Shown: positions 1-6,810, counted from the first letter of the stretch. The stretch is 7,627 nucleotides of DNA from Rhodospirillaceae bacterium UBA6608 (GCA_002433335.1 DJHY01000166.1:1594-9220), one strand, 5' to 3'. The notes: generated by a model not told the origin, from the sequence alone. Numbers and translations are program-made.

Positions 1-627
1 GCGGGTGATGCCGTGCAGGATGTCGTGCGACAACTGACGGGTCACGATGGTGCCGTCCTCGGTCACGATGAAGGCGTTGTTGGAGCTGCCCTCGGTGATG
101 AAGCCGTCTTCGACCAGCCAAGCGTCGTCGGCGCCTTTTTCATGGGCTTCCTGCTTGGCCAGGGAGGCGGCCAACAGTTGCAGGGTCTTGATGTCGCGGC
201 GATGCCAGCGGATATCCGGCAGGGTCACGACGGTCAGGCCCTTTTGGGCGGTCGGGTTGTTAAGGATGTTCTTTTCCTGGGTGAACATGACCAGCGACGG
301 TGTCGCGTCCTTGGGAAAATTGAAATCCCGGTCGGCGGCGCCGCGCGTGACCTGTAGGTAGACCACCCCTTCGGACAGGTTGTTGCGGGTGATCAGTTCC
401 CTTTGGACGGACGTGATCTCGTCGTCGCTGCAGGGGGCGGCCATTTTCAGCTCTTTCAGCGAGCGGGCCAGGCGGACCAGATGCCCCGCGTTGTCGATCA
501 GTTTGCCGTCGATGACCGACGAAACTTCATAAACGCCGTCGGCGAACAGAAAACCACGGTCGAAGATCGAAATCTTGGCTTCTTCTTCGGGAACGAACTG
601 ACCGTTGACATAAACGATACGGGACAT
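1..627 (-). CDS. D-amino-acid aminotransferase-like class IV PLP transaminase, partial (N-terminal 209 codons)
   Basis: Fold-type IV aminotransferase (BCAT/DAAT/ADCL superfamily), most like D-alanine aminotransferase, which moves an amino group between D-amino acids and 2-oxo acids using pyridoxal phosphate in the cytoplasm. Seen in my translation: start MSRIVYVNG; DRGFLFADGVYEV near residues 22-35, with Tyr33; QVTRGAADRDFNFP at 92-105; RRDIKTLQLL at 143-152, with Lys147 as the expected Schiff-base lysine; TEGSSNN at 178-184, with Glu179 expected to contact the cofactor ring nitrogen. These residues sit at a constant +2 offset from Tyr31, Arg98, Lys145 and Glu177 of the Bacillus sp. YM-1 enzyme as I remember it, which supports the DAAT assignment. 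The His expected at 102 is Phe. The start at 627 has an AGAGG site five bases upstream. The C-terminal quarter or so lies outside the window. A branched-chain or (R)-amine transaminase specificity remains possible. Confidence 0.88.
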   Translation of the reverse strand, partial: MSRIVYVNGQFVPEEEAKISIFDRGFLFADGVYEVSSVIDGKLIDNAGHLVRLARSLKELKMAAPCSDDEITSVQRELITRNNLSEGVVYLQVTRGAADRDFNFPKDATPSLVMFTQEKNILNNPTAQKGLTVVTLPDIRWHRRDIKTLQLLAASLAKQEAHEKGADDAWLVEDGFITEGSSNNAFIVTEDGTIVTRQLSHDILHGITR

Positions 628-694
628 GGGTGCCTCTTGGTTCGGGGGAATGGGAGGCGGCCTTTATATCACCGAAGCCACCCCCCTTATAGGT

Positions 695-1282
695 TCAGAC
701 GCCGCCGAACGGGCGGTCCACCCCTTCGGGGAAGGGTGCCTGAAATGCATTCAGATTGGCGGAAACCATGCAGTAGCAGCCGATCAGCAGAATCAGCTCG
801 ACCATTCCCTGATCGCCCAGGATTTCCTTAACGGGGGCATAGGTCGCATCGGACACTTTGCGGTTTTTCAGCAATTCGACCACGAAGGTGTGGAGGGCGG
901 CATGCTTCGGGTCCGCCGGGGTCTTGCCGACGCGGACCGCTTCGATGGTGTCTTCGTCGACGCCTTCGTTCCGGGCCACCTTGGCATGGGCGTAGAATTC
1001 ATAATCGGCCTTCCAGTCCTGGCCGACGGTCATGATCGCCAGTTCGCGAAGGTCGCCGGGAATGCAGGATTCGAACCGCAGCAGACCGGCCAGGGTCTGG
1101 GCTGCGTCGCCGATCTTGGGGCTGAACAGATAGGCGTTGAACGGGCCGATCAGGCCGCCGTCAACGTCCAGGAAGTCCATGGCGTTGCGGCCCTTGGAGC
1201 GGGGGCCGGAAGTGATCTTGCCGAACAGCTCCAACTGTTCGGGGGTGGCTTTTTCCTGGGTAACGGCAGGCAGGCGTCGCAT
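695..1282 (-). CDS. Carboxymuconolactone decarboxylase-family protein (AhpD-like fold, no CxxC)
   Basis: A 195-residue protein of the carboxymuconolactone decarboxylase (CMD) superfamily, probably cytoplasmic. The central helix region reads DLRELAIMTVGQDW (residues 77-90) followed by DYEFYAHAKVA (93-103), the usual CMD layout with conserved Glu80, Trp90, Tyr94, Glu95 and His99. The last helix, VELILLIGCYCMVSANLNAF (161-180), matches the typical C-terminal helix. The CxxC active site of true AhpD peroxidase-type members is absent from the usual place, so alkylhydroperoxidase activity is unlikely. The remaining cysteines are Cys73 and the pair Cys169/Cys171 (CYC). The substrate is unknown; relatives act on lactones or are uncharacterised. 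The start at 1282 is supported by AGAGGAG at 1291-1297, eight bases upstream. It lies 67 bp upstream of the transaminase on the same strand, so the two may be co-transcribed. The family call is firm and the function is open. Confidence 0.9.
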   Translation of the reverse strand: MRRLPAVTQEKATPEQLELFGKITSGPRSKGRNAMDFLDVDGGLIGPFNAYLFSPKIGDAAQTLAGLLRFESCIPGDLRELAIMTVGQDWKADYEFYAHAKVARNEGVDEDTIEAVRVGKTPADPKHAALHTFVVELLKNRKVSDATYAPVKEILGDQGMVELILLIGCYCMVSANLNAFQAPFPEGVDRPFGGV

Positions 1283-1327
1283 TGGGAAGTCTCCTCTGAG
1301 GGTCGTGTTTTATTGATTTATCGTTGG

Positions 1328-1350
1328 TGGCCGGGCGTCGGCCAATTTTT
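1328..1350 (+). terminator. Plus-strand terminator-like hairpin between glnS and the CMD gene
   Basis: TGGCCG (1328-1333) pairs with CGGCCA (1339-1344) around a five-base loop, and on the plus strand ATTTTT follows directly. The orientation is opposite to both flanking genes, so it would stop antisense transcription entering the glnS 3' end. On the sense (minus) strand the same stem has no T-run after it. It is short and may be chance. Confidence 0.3.
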
Positions 1351-1361
1351 GTATCTTGGCG

Positions 1362-3095
1362 TCAGCCCTGTTTTTGAACCTTGGCCCAGGTATCGCGCAG
1401 GGTCATGGTGCGGTTGAACACCGGCTTGTCAGCAGTGCCGTCCCGGTCGGCGCAGAAATACCCCAGGCGTTCGAACTGCAGGGTCTTGCCTTCGGGCCAG
1501 TCGGCCAGCGAAGGCTCCAACAGGGCGTCCTGAATGATTTCCAGCGAGTCTGGATTGAGGTCTTCCAGATAGTCGCGCCCGCCCGCCCCCGGGGCTTCCT
1601 CGCGGAACAGGTGATCGTACAGACGGACCTCGGCCTTGACCGCATGGGCGGCGGAAACCCAATGCAGGGTGCCCTTGACCTTGCGCCCGTCGGGGGCGTC
1701 GCCGCCCCGCGTTTCCGGATCGTAGGTGGCGCGCAATTCGACGATGTTGCCGTCCGCGTCCTTGATCACATCGGTGCAGGTGATGAAATAGGCGTAGCGC
1801 AGGCGCACTTCACGACCGGGGCTGAGGCGGAAGAACTTCTTCGGCGCATCCTCCATGAAGTCGTCCTGCTCGATATAAATCTCACGGCCGAACGGCACGG
1901 TATGGCTGCCGCCCTCGGGTTTTTCCGGATTGTCGATGGCGGTCAGGTCATCGACCTGGCCCTCGGGCCAGTTCTCGATCACCACCTTCAGCGGGCGCAG
2001 CACGGCCATGCGCCGCTCAGCGGCTTTGTTCAGGTATTCCCGCACGCAATGCTCCAGCAGCGAGAATTCGACCAGGCTGTCCTGTTTGGTGATGCCCAGG
2101 CGGGCCACGAAATCGCGGATCGTTTCCGGCGGGATGCCCCGGCGGCGCAGGCCTGACAGGGTCGGCATGCGCGGATCGTCCCATCCGCCGACGTGTTTTT
2201 CGGTCACCAGTTGGGTCAGGCGGCGCTTGGACAGCACCGTATAACCCAGGTTGAGGCGGGAAAATTCGTACTGACGCGGCCGCGCCGGGACCGGCAGGTG
2301 TTCGACCAGCCAATCGTACAACGGGCGATGGGCCTCGAATTCCAGGGTGCAAAGCGAATGGGTGACGTGCTCCAGGGCGTCGGACTGGCCATGGGCGTAA
2401 TCATAGGTGGGATAGATGCACCAGGTGTCGCCGGTGCGCGGATGCGGTTTGCTGACGATGCGGTACAGCACCGGGTCGCGCATGTTCATGTTGCCGTGGG
2501 CCATGTCGATCTTGGCGCGCAGCACCTTGGCGCCGTCGGCGAATTCGCCCGCGCGCATGCGGCGGAACTGATCCAGGTTTTCGTCCTTGGCCCGGTCGCG
2601 CCACGGGCTGGGTTTGCCCGGCTCGGTCAGGGTGCCGCGATATTCGCGCGTTTCCTCGGCGGTCAGCTCGCAAACATAGGCCAGATCGTTTTCGATCAGG
2701 TGCTCGGCCCATTGATACAGCTGTTCGAAATAATCCGAGGCATGGAACAGGTTGTCGCCCCAATCGAAGCCCAGCCAACGGACGTCGGCCATGATGGCGT
2801 CGATGAATTCCTGTTCTTCCTTGGCCGGATTGGTGTCGTCGAAGCGCAGGTTGCAGCGCCCGCCGAATTCCTGGGCGACACCGAAGTTCAGGCAAATCGA
2901 TTTGGCGTGGCCGATATGCAGATAGCCGTTCGGTTCGGGCGGAAAGCGCGTGACGATGCCATCGACCTTTCCCGCGTCCAGGTCGCCGCGAATGATGTCG
3001 CGAATGAAGTCGCGGGGGGCGTCCCCATCCTGGCCGGGGGAAGACGTGCCGTCATTGGCTGTCTGGGGGGCCTTCGGGGGCGTGGTCTCGGTCAT
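1362..3095 (-). CDS. glnS: Glutaminyl-tRNA synthetase (GlnRS)
   Basis: Class Ic aminoacyl-tRNA synthetase that charges tRNA(Gln) with glutamine using ATP. The 577-residue product is slightly longer than the roughly 554 residues of E. coli GlnRS; the excess is a low-complexity polar N-terminus of about 28 residues before [24 protein letters not shown] (50-66) holds the HIGH signature at 60-63. VLSKRRL (287-293) is the KMSKS-equivalent loop in its GlnRS form. [20 protein letters not shown] (223-242) is the typical acceptor and active-site region, and the C-terminal part from about 360 forms the two anticodon-binding beta-barrels. [15 protein letters not shown] and LSKRRL favour GlnRS over GluRS. 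No YqeY extension is present. The chosen ATG is preceded by GGAG at 3107-3110, 11 bases away, and no other Met occurs before the HIGH motif. The gene is intact with no frameshift. Its presence is notable because many alphaproteobacteria make Gln-tRNA through GatCAB instead. Confidence 0.97.
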   Translation of the reverse strand: MTETTPPKAPQTANDGTSSPGQDGDAPRDFIRDIIRGDLDAGKVDGIVTRFPPEPNGYLHIGHAKSICLNFGVAQEFGGRCNLRFDDTNPAKEEQEFIDAIMADVRWLGFDWGDNLFHASDYFEQLYQWAEHLIENDLAYVCELTAEETREYRGTLTEPGKPSPWRDRAKDENLDQFRRMRAGEFADGAKVLRAKIDMAHGNMNMRDPVLYRIVSKPHPRTGDTWCIYPTYDYAHGQSDALEHVTHSLCTLEFEAHRPLYDWLVEHLPVPARPRQYEFSRLNLGYTVLSKRRLTQLVTEKHVGGWDDPRMPTLSGLRRRGIPPETIRDFVARLGITKQDSLVEFSLLEHCVREYLNKAAERRMAVLRPLKVVIENWPEGQVDDLTAIDNPEKPEGGSHTVPFGREIYIEQDDFMEDAPKKFFRLSPGREVRLRYAYFITCTDVIKDADGNIVELRATYDPETRGGDAPDGRKVKGTLHWVSAAHAVKAEVRLYDHLFREEAPGAGGRDYLEDLNPDSLEIIQDALLEPSLADWPEGKTLQFERLGYFCADRDGTADKPVFNRTMTLRDTWAKVQKQG

Positions 3096-3142
3096 TGGTG
3101 GGAATGCTCCGGTTGAGGAATGGCAATGCCCCGTGTTCTGCC

Positions 3143-3185
3143 AAAAAAACGCCGCCGCGCCAAGGCATATGGCAAGGCCCTGGCG
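3143..3185 (-). terminator. Possible Rho-independent terminator after the sensor kinase gene
   Basis: On the minus strand, three bases after the kinase stop codon, CGCCAGGGC can pair with GCCTTGGCG (nine pairs including one G-T), enclosing a ten-base loop. This occupies 3158-3185. It is followed by eight GC-rich bases and a run of seven T (3143-3149 on the plus strand are A). The gap between stem and T-run is longer than ideal, although CGCC can also pair with GGCG immediately before the T-run. It would separate the kinase transcript from glnS. Confidence 0.45.
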
Positions 3186-3188
3186 GGA

Positions 3189-5489
3189 TCAGGGCCGGTT
3201 GGATGATTTGGCTTTGTCAGGAATGTCGAAGGAAATCTGCGTCCCCTTGCCCAATTCGCTGGCGATCGACAATTCGCCGCCATGCAATTCGACCAGGGAT
3301 TTTGCGATCGCCAGACCCAGCCCGGTGCCGTCGGCGGTGGAATAGGCGCTGGTCTGGCCCCGTTCGAAGGCGCTGGCGATCTTTTCCAGGTTTTCCTTCG
3401 GTATGCCTTTGCCCGTGTCGGCGATGCAGAACCGCCAGCGCTTGCCGTCGCGTTCCGCCGAGACCGTGATCTTACCGTCCGCGGGCGTAAACTTCAGGGA
3501 ATTGGACAAAAGGTTCAGCACGACCTGCTTCATGGACCGCCGGTCCGCGACCAGCGGCATCGGATTTTCGGGTAGGTCCAGGGAAACGGTGGCGCCGTCG
3601 CTGATTCGCGCCGTCGCCGCCTTAAGGCATTCGGCGAAGAACGGCTCGATCTGAATGATCTCCCGGCGGATCGCCCGCTGGCCGGCTTCGATCGTCGAAA
3701 TGTCCAACAGGTCGTTGACCAGATCCAACAGGTACGAGCCGCTGTCGCGAATATCTTCGGCGTATTCGACGTACTTGGGGTGGCCGACGGGGCCGAGCAG
3801 CTGCTGCTTGATGATTTCGGCAAAGCCCAGGACCGCGTTGAGCGGCGTGCGTAGATCATGGCTGACGTTGGCCAGGAATGCCGATTTGGCGCGGTTGGCT
3901 TCTTCCGCCATCTCCAGGGCTTCCAGGCGTTCACGTTCGGCTGCGATACGTGCGCCGACATCGCGGATCACGCCGACGAAGCCGATGACCTCACCCTCGG
4001 GGTCCCGTAGCGGCGAGCCCACGGTGTCACCCGGGAAGATCTCGCCGTTTTTGCGGCGGTAGACGACGATCAGCGGTTCCGGATCGTTCTTGGCAGCAAC
4101 GTTGAAGCGGGTTTTGCCCTGGTTTTGGTAATCGGCGGGATCGTTGTAGATCAACTCGGTCGTTTTGCCTTCGAGCTCTTCCAAGTCGTAGCCGAACACG
4201 CGGGAGAAGGCGGGATTGATCAGGCGGATATGCCGTTCGGCATCGACCAGAACCATGGCGTCGGGCACGTCGCGGAAGACGGTTTCCAGCAATGCCTTTT
4301 GGGCGCGCAGTTCTTCGGCGGTGCGAACGCGTTCGGTGACGTCGCGATAGCTGACGACCCGACCAATGATGGTGTCGCCCAGGAATTGAGGGCGGGTATA
4401 GCGGTCGATCACCCGGCCGTCCCGCATGCGCAATGTCGACCGCAAGACCTGGTCCAATTCGACGAATTTGCGTTCGGCGTCGTTATGAAAAGCGGCGGGG
4501 TCGACCGTTTGATCGGCGATCCAATCCCGAAGCGTGTTGCCTTCGTTCGAATTTAAAAGTTCGTCCGGAACGTTGAACATATTTACGAAGTTGCGGTTGG
4601 CCGCGTGGATGATCTCTTTATTCAGGCCGGTGACGAGAATGCCGTCGGCCGTGGCATCCAAGGTCGCTTGCAGCAACGACAGATTTTCGCGCAGTTCCTT
4701 TTCCCGGGCGGTTTCCTGCGTCAGGTCCCGCCCCACCCCGCGATAGCCGAGAAACGCGCCGTTCGTATCGAATGCAGGGGTTCCGCTGGTCGAGATGTGA
4801 CGAATGTGGCCGTTGGGCAGGCGAACGTCGAAGCGGAACTCGCGAAAGGGGCGTCGCGCTTCCAGATCGGCCAAATGGTCGCGCCATTTCGGGTCCGATG
4901 ATGCTTCCGGCGTAATATCCGTGCGGCGTTTACCGACGAATACAGTCATGTCGAAGCCCAGAATCTCCTCGTTCCGTTTTGAGAAATAGGAGAAACGCAA
5001 ATCCGCGTCCATTTCCCAGAACCAGTCCGACGCGATCTCGGCGATATCGCGGAACCTTTGTTCGCTCTGTTGCAGGCGTTCGGCGGAGCGGTGTTGTTCG
5101 GTGACGTCCGTGGTCACCACGATCATCCCGCCCTCGGGCAAGGGCGTGCGGCGGACTTCGACGATCTTTCCGACCGCCAGTCGTAGCTCCTTGGTTACGC
5201 GCCGGCCCTGGACGATGTCGTCCAACAGACTTTCGACGATCGCCTCGGGGTCGCCGGGGCCATAGTCGCCGCGTTTCGCCAGGAAGTGGAAGATGTCGGC
5301 CATGGGCATGCCCAGGACGATGAAGCCTTCGGGGAATTCGTAGATATGGAGCAGAACGCTGTTGGCCGCCCGAACCATCAGATCCGCACCGATCATCAAC
5401 ACGCCTTGATCCAAGTGATCGAGCGCCGAAGACAGCGCGTCATCCGCCGCGCCGGTCCTCGTCATTGCCCGATGTTCCACTCCCGCCAT
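3189..5489 (-). CDS. Cytoplasmic multi-PAS sensor histidine kinase (HisKA/HATPase_c)
   Basis: A 766-residue sensor kinase with no visible signal peptide or membrane segment, so probably a soluble sensor. Approximate order: PAS_7-like segment 20-130 with the AKRGDYGPGD motif (71-80); PAS 2 at 142-262, starting FRDIAEIASDWFWEMDA and ending FLGYRGVGRDLT; PAS 3 at 270-388; PAS 4 at 398-515, ending VIGFVGVIRDVGAR; a short coiled linker; HisKA with SHDLRTPLNAVLGFAEII (phospho-acceptor His544); and an ATPase domain with N-box NLLSNSLKF (Asn663), G1 DTGKGIP (691-697), F-box at Phe708 and G2 GTGLGLA (721-727). All catalytic boxes look intact. It has no receiver or HPt domain and no response regulator is adjacent, so it is an orphan kinase. 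The HisKA region resembles the PleC/DivJ type of alphaproteobacteria; a DivK/PleD-like partner is inference. GGAGG at 5499-5503, nine bases upstream, supports this start over Met9. The ligands of the PAS domains cannot be read from sequence. Confidence 0.95.
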   Translation of the reverse strand: MAGVEHRAMTRTGAADDALSSALDHLDQGVLMIGADLMVRAANSVLLHIYEFPEGFIVLGMPMADIFHFLAKRGDYGPGDPEAIVESLLDDIVQGRRVTKELRLAVGKIVEVRRTPLPEGGMIVVTTDVTEQHRSAERLQQSEQRFRDIAEIASDWFWEMDADLRFSYFSKRNEEILGFDMTVFVGKRRTDITPEASSDPKWRDHLADLEARRPFREFRFDVRLPNGHIRHISTSGTPAFDTNGAFLGYRGVGRDLTQETAREKELRENLSLLQATLDATADGILVTGLNKEIIHAANRNFVNMFNVPDELLNSNEGNTLRDWIADQTVDPAAFHNDAERKFVELDQVLRSTLRMRDGRVIDRYTRPQFLGDTIIGRVVSYRDVTERVRTAEELRAQKALLETVFRDVPDAMVLVDAERHIRLINPAFSRVFGYDLEELEGKTTELIYNDPADYQNQGKTRFNVAAKNDPEPLIVVYRRKNGEIFPGDTVGSPLRDPEGEVIGFVGVIRDVGARIAAERERLEALEMAEEANRAKSAFLANVSHDLRTPLNAVLGFAEIIKQQLLGPVGHPKYVEYAEDIRDSGSYLLDLVNDLLDISTIEAGQRAIRREIIQIEPFFAECLKAATARISDGATVSLDLPENPMPLVADRRSMKQVVLNLLSNSLKFTPADGKITVSAERDGKRWRFCIADTGKGIPKENLEKIASAFERGQTSAYSTADGTGLGLAIAKSLVELHGGELSIASELGKGTQISFDIPDKAKSSNRP

Positions 5490-5507
5490 CCGAATTCGCC
5501 TCCGTCC

Positions 5508-5551
5508 GGAATTACCTAACTGTAATATGCCGGGGTTGGGAAATCACCTAA
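5508..5551. repeat. Imperfect direct repeat in the divergent promoter region
   Basis: GGAATTACCTAA at 5508-5519 recurs as GGAAATCACCTAA at 5539-5551, with one extra base and one substitution. The ACCTAA cores are 32 bp apart, close to three helical turns, so a protein bound at both would sit on the same DNA face. The first copy overlaps the ATTAC dyad. The second lies where a -35 region for the kinase would be, and in the spacer of a possible plus-strand promoter (TTGGGA 5536-5541, TATATT 5561-5566, 19-bp spacing). Confidence 0.35.
5511..5526. promoter_or_regulatory. Operator-like dyad ATTAC-N6-GTAAT upstream of the sensor kinase
   Basis: ATTACCTAACTGTAAT is a perfect inverted repeat of five-base arms around a six-base centre, in the AT-richer gap between the divergent kinase and ybaN-like genes. 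It overlaps the best -10-like hexamer for the kinase (TATTAC on the minus strand, 5522-5527), which would place transcription start near 5515, about 26 bases before the ATG. No good -35 box is visible. This fits a repressor or autoregulatory site but is based on symmetry and position only. Confidence 0.3.
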
Positions 5552-5628
5552 GTCCTCGGTTATATTCGCGGTCGGGCGCATTTGCTGCCAAGATGGTGCG
5601 TGCCGGGTAAAAAATAAGGAAAAACAAG

Positions 5629-6024
5629 GTGACGGGTGCCACTAAAAAAGGCGTTTTGATCGTCCTCGGCTGGGCGTTCGTGGTCTTGGGCGTGATCGGG
5701 GTGGTTTTGCCGGTGCTGCCGACGACGCCGTTCATGTTGTTGGCGCTGTGGTGTTTCGCGCGGTCCAGTCAGCGGTTTCATGATTGGCTGTATCATCACC
5801 GGGTTTTCGGCCCGCCGTTGCAGAAATGGGAACGTCACCGGGTTATCCCGGCCCCTGCCAAATTCATCGCCTGTGCGACGATGTCGGCCAGCCTGATCTA
5901 CATCGCCTTTATCCGCCCCGTGCCGGGATACGTCGTCGCAATCGCGGCCGTGGTCATGGCTTACGGGGCCTGGTTCATTTTGACCAAGCCATCGCGCGTG
6001 CCGGAGAAGGGAGATTCGGCCTAG
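5629..6024 (+). CDS. YbaN/DUF454 family inner membrane protein
   Basis: A 131-residue small integral membrane protein of the DUF454 (YbaN) family; the biochemical role is not established. The family signature is clear: LPVLPTTPF at 27-35, LWCFARSSQRF at 40-50, WLYHHRVFGPPLQKW at 53-67 and IPAPAK at 73-78. Hydrophobic stretches at about 8-29 and 34-45, then 79-95 and 98-118, suggest two hydrophobic pairs flanking a basic, presumably cytoplasmic, middle loop. The length is normal for the family. Translation starts at GTG (5629), supported by AAGGA at 5616-5620, eight bases upstream. The in-frame ATG at 5593 runs into a stop after five codons, and the next Met (36) is inside the conserved motif. 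It is divergent from the sensor kinase and converges on the ABC ATPase gene. Confidence 0.9.
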   Translation: MTGATKKGVLIVLGWAFVVLGVIGVVLPVLPTTPFMLLALWCFARSSQRFHDWLYHHRVFGPPLQKWERHRVIPAPAKFIACATMSASLIYIAFIRPVPGYVVAIAAVVMAYGAWFILTKPSRVPEKGDSA

Positions 6025-6028
6025 GCCG
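6017..6028. repeat. Perfect 12-bp palindrome between convergent stop codons
   Basis: CGGCCTAGGCCG is self-complementary and contains the TAG stop of the ybaN-like gene. It lies just before the stop of the converging ATPase gene (6031-6033). The pairing extends weakly outward through G-T and A-T pairs. With no T-run on either side it is a poor intrinsic terminator, but it is the only structured element in the 6-bp gap between the two genes. Confidence 0.4.
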
Positions 6029-6030
6029 GA

Positions 6031-6810
6031 TTATGCCGCTTCGGGGTCAACCACCGTCGGGATCGGGCCATCGGCGCGGGAATTCACGAATTGATCGACG
6101 TAGGGGTTGCCGCTGTCGCGCATGTCCGTCGACGGCCCCGTCCAGATGATATGGCCGTCATAGATCATCGCCGCCGTCTGTGCGGTTCGCTGGGCGCCCT
6201 TCATATCCGAATTCACGGAAACCACAGTGGCGCCGGTTTCGGCCATGACCTCGAGAATCAGGTCATTGATGATATTCGACATGATCGGGTCAAGGCCCGC
6301 CGTCGGCTCATCCAGCAACAGAACGTCAGGATCGGCGGCCATGGCCCGAGCGATGCCGACGCGTTTCTGCATGCCGCCCGACAATTCCGACGGGAACAGA
6401 TCGGCCTCGGTCGGGGCCAAGCCGACCAGGCCCAGTTTTTCGATGGCGCGGTCCCTGGCGTCGCGCCGGGACATGCCGTCTTGCTGCAACAGGCGGAATG
6501 CGACGTTTTCCCAGACGGGAAGGCTGTCGAACAGGCCGGATTTCTGGAACAGCATCCCGAACCGTCCGTACAGTGCGCGCAGGTCAGGGGCGCTCAGTCC
6601 TTTTACGTCGGCGCCGTCGATCGTCAGTTTGCCGCCGTCGGGCTTGTGAACGCCGATCAAGGTTTTCAACAGGACCGTCTTGCCTGTCCCGGAAGGGCCG
6701 ATGACGACGACGGATCCCCCCGCCGGAATCTCGAGATCGATTCCACGGAGAACACGGTTGCCGCCGAAGGCTTTGGTCACGCTTTCCAGTTTGATGGCCG
6801 GTCCGGCCAT
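6031..6810 (-). CDS. MlaF-like ABC transporter ATP-binding protein (phospholipid/MCE transport)
   Basis: A 259-residue ABC ATPase of the MlaF/Ttg2A group, which powers MCE-type lipid trafficking between inner and outer membranes with an MlaE permease and MlaD. Seen: Walker A GPSGTGKT (38-45), Q-loop Gln89 in GMLFQKSGLFDSLPVWENVAF (85-105), a stretch typical of MlaF, signature LSGGM (143-147), and Walker B VLLLDEP (163-169) with catalytic Glu168. At the switch loop the sequence is SVNSDM (198-203), so the position where HD is expected carries Ser201 instead of His. The C-terminal QFVNSRADGPI resembles alphaproteobacterial MlaF proteins as I recall them. The ATG has AGAGGA at 6819-6824, eight bases upstream, but lies in a strong palindrome. 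No mlaE, mlaD or mlaC is adjacent: the gene stands alone between a convergent and a divergent neighbour, so its partners must be elsewhere. Confidence 0.9.
   Translation of the reverse strand: MAGPAIKLESVTKAFGGNRVLRGIDLEIPAGGSVVVIGPSGTGKTVLLKTLIGVHKPDGGKLTIDGADVKGLSAPDLRALYGRFGMLFQKSGLFDSLPVWENVAFRLLQQDGMSRRDARDRAIEKLGLVGLAPTEADLFPSELSGGMQKRVGIARAMAADPDVLLLDEPTAGLDPIMSNIINDLILEVMAETGATVVSVNSDMKGAQRTAQTAAMIYDGHIIWTGPSTDMRDSGNPYVDQFVNSRADGPIPTVVDPEAA
6794..6810 (-). promoter_or_regulatory. Start-codon hairpin of the MlaF-like gene
   Basis: The first 17 bases of the coding strand, ATGGCCGGACCGGCCAT, can fold into a seven-pair, GC-rich stem closed by a three-base loop, with the start codon as the base of the stem. 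The ribosome-binding site at 6819-6824 stays outside. Such a fold could lower translation initiation, or it may only reflect the codons for MAGPAI. Confidence 0.35.

Noticed and set aside
628..694. Separate promoter for the transaminase gene (TATAAA on the minus strand at 663-668)
   Set aside because: No -35-like element at the correct distance, and the gap is short enough for co-transcription with the upstream gene.
2193..3116. Long plus-strand open frame (307 codons) opposite glnS, with others such as 626-1417 and 1356-2156
   Set aside because: They are antisense shadows of strongly supported minus-strand genes, caused by GC-rich third positions. Their translations show no family motifs and their starts lack good ribosome-binding sites.
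3096..3142. Promoter for glnS with TTGGCA as a -35 box
   Set aside because: At 17 bp spacing the partner hexamer is ATTCCT, a poor -10, and the GG/GC spacing does not fit sigma-54 either. I could not support a site.
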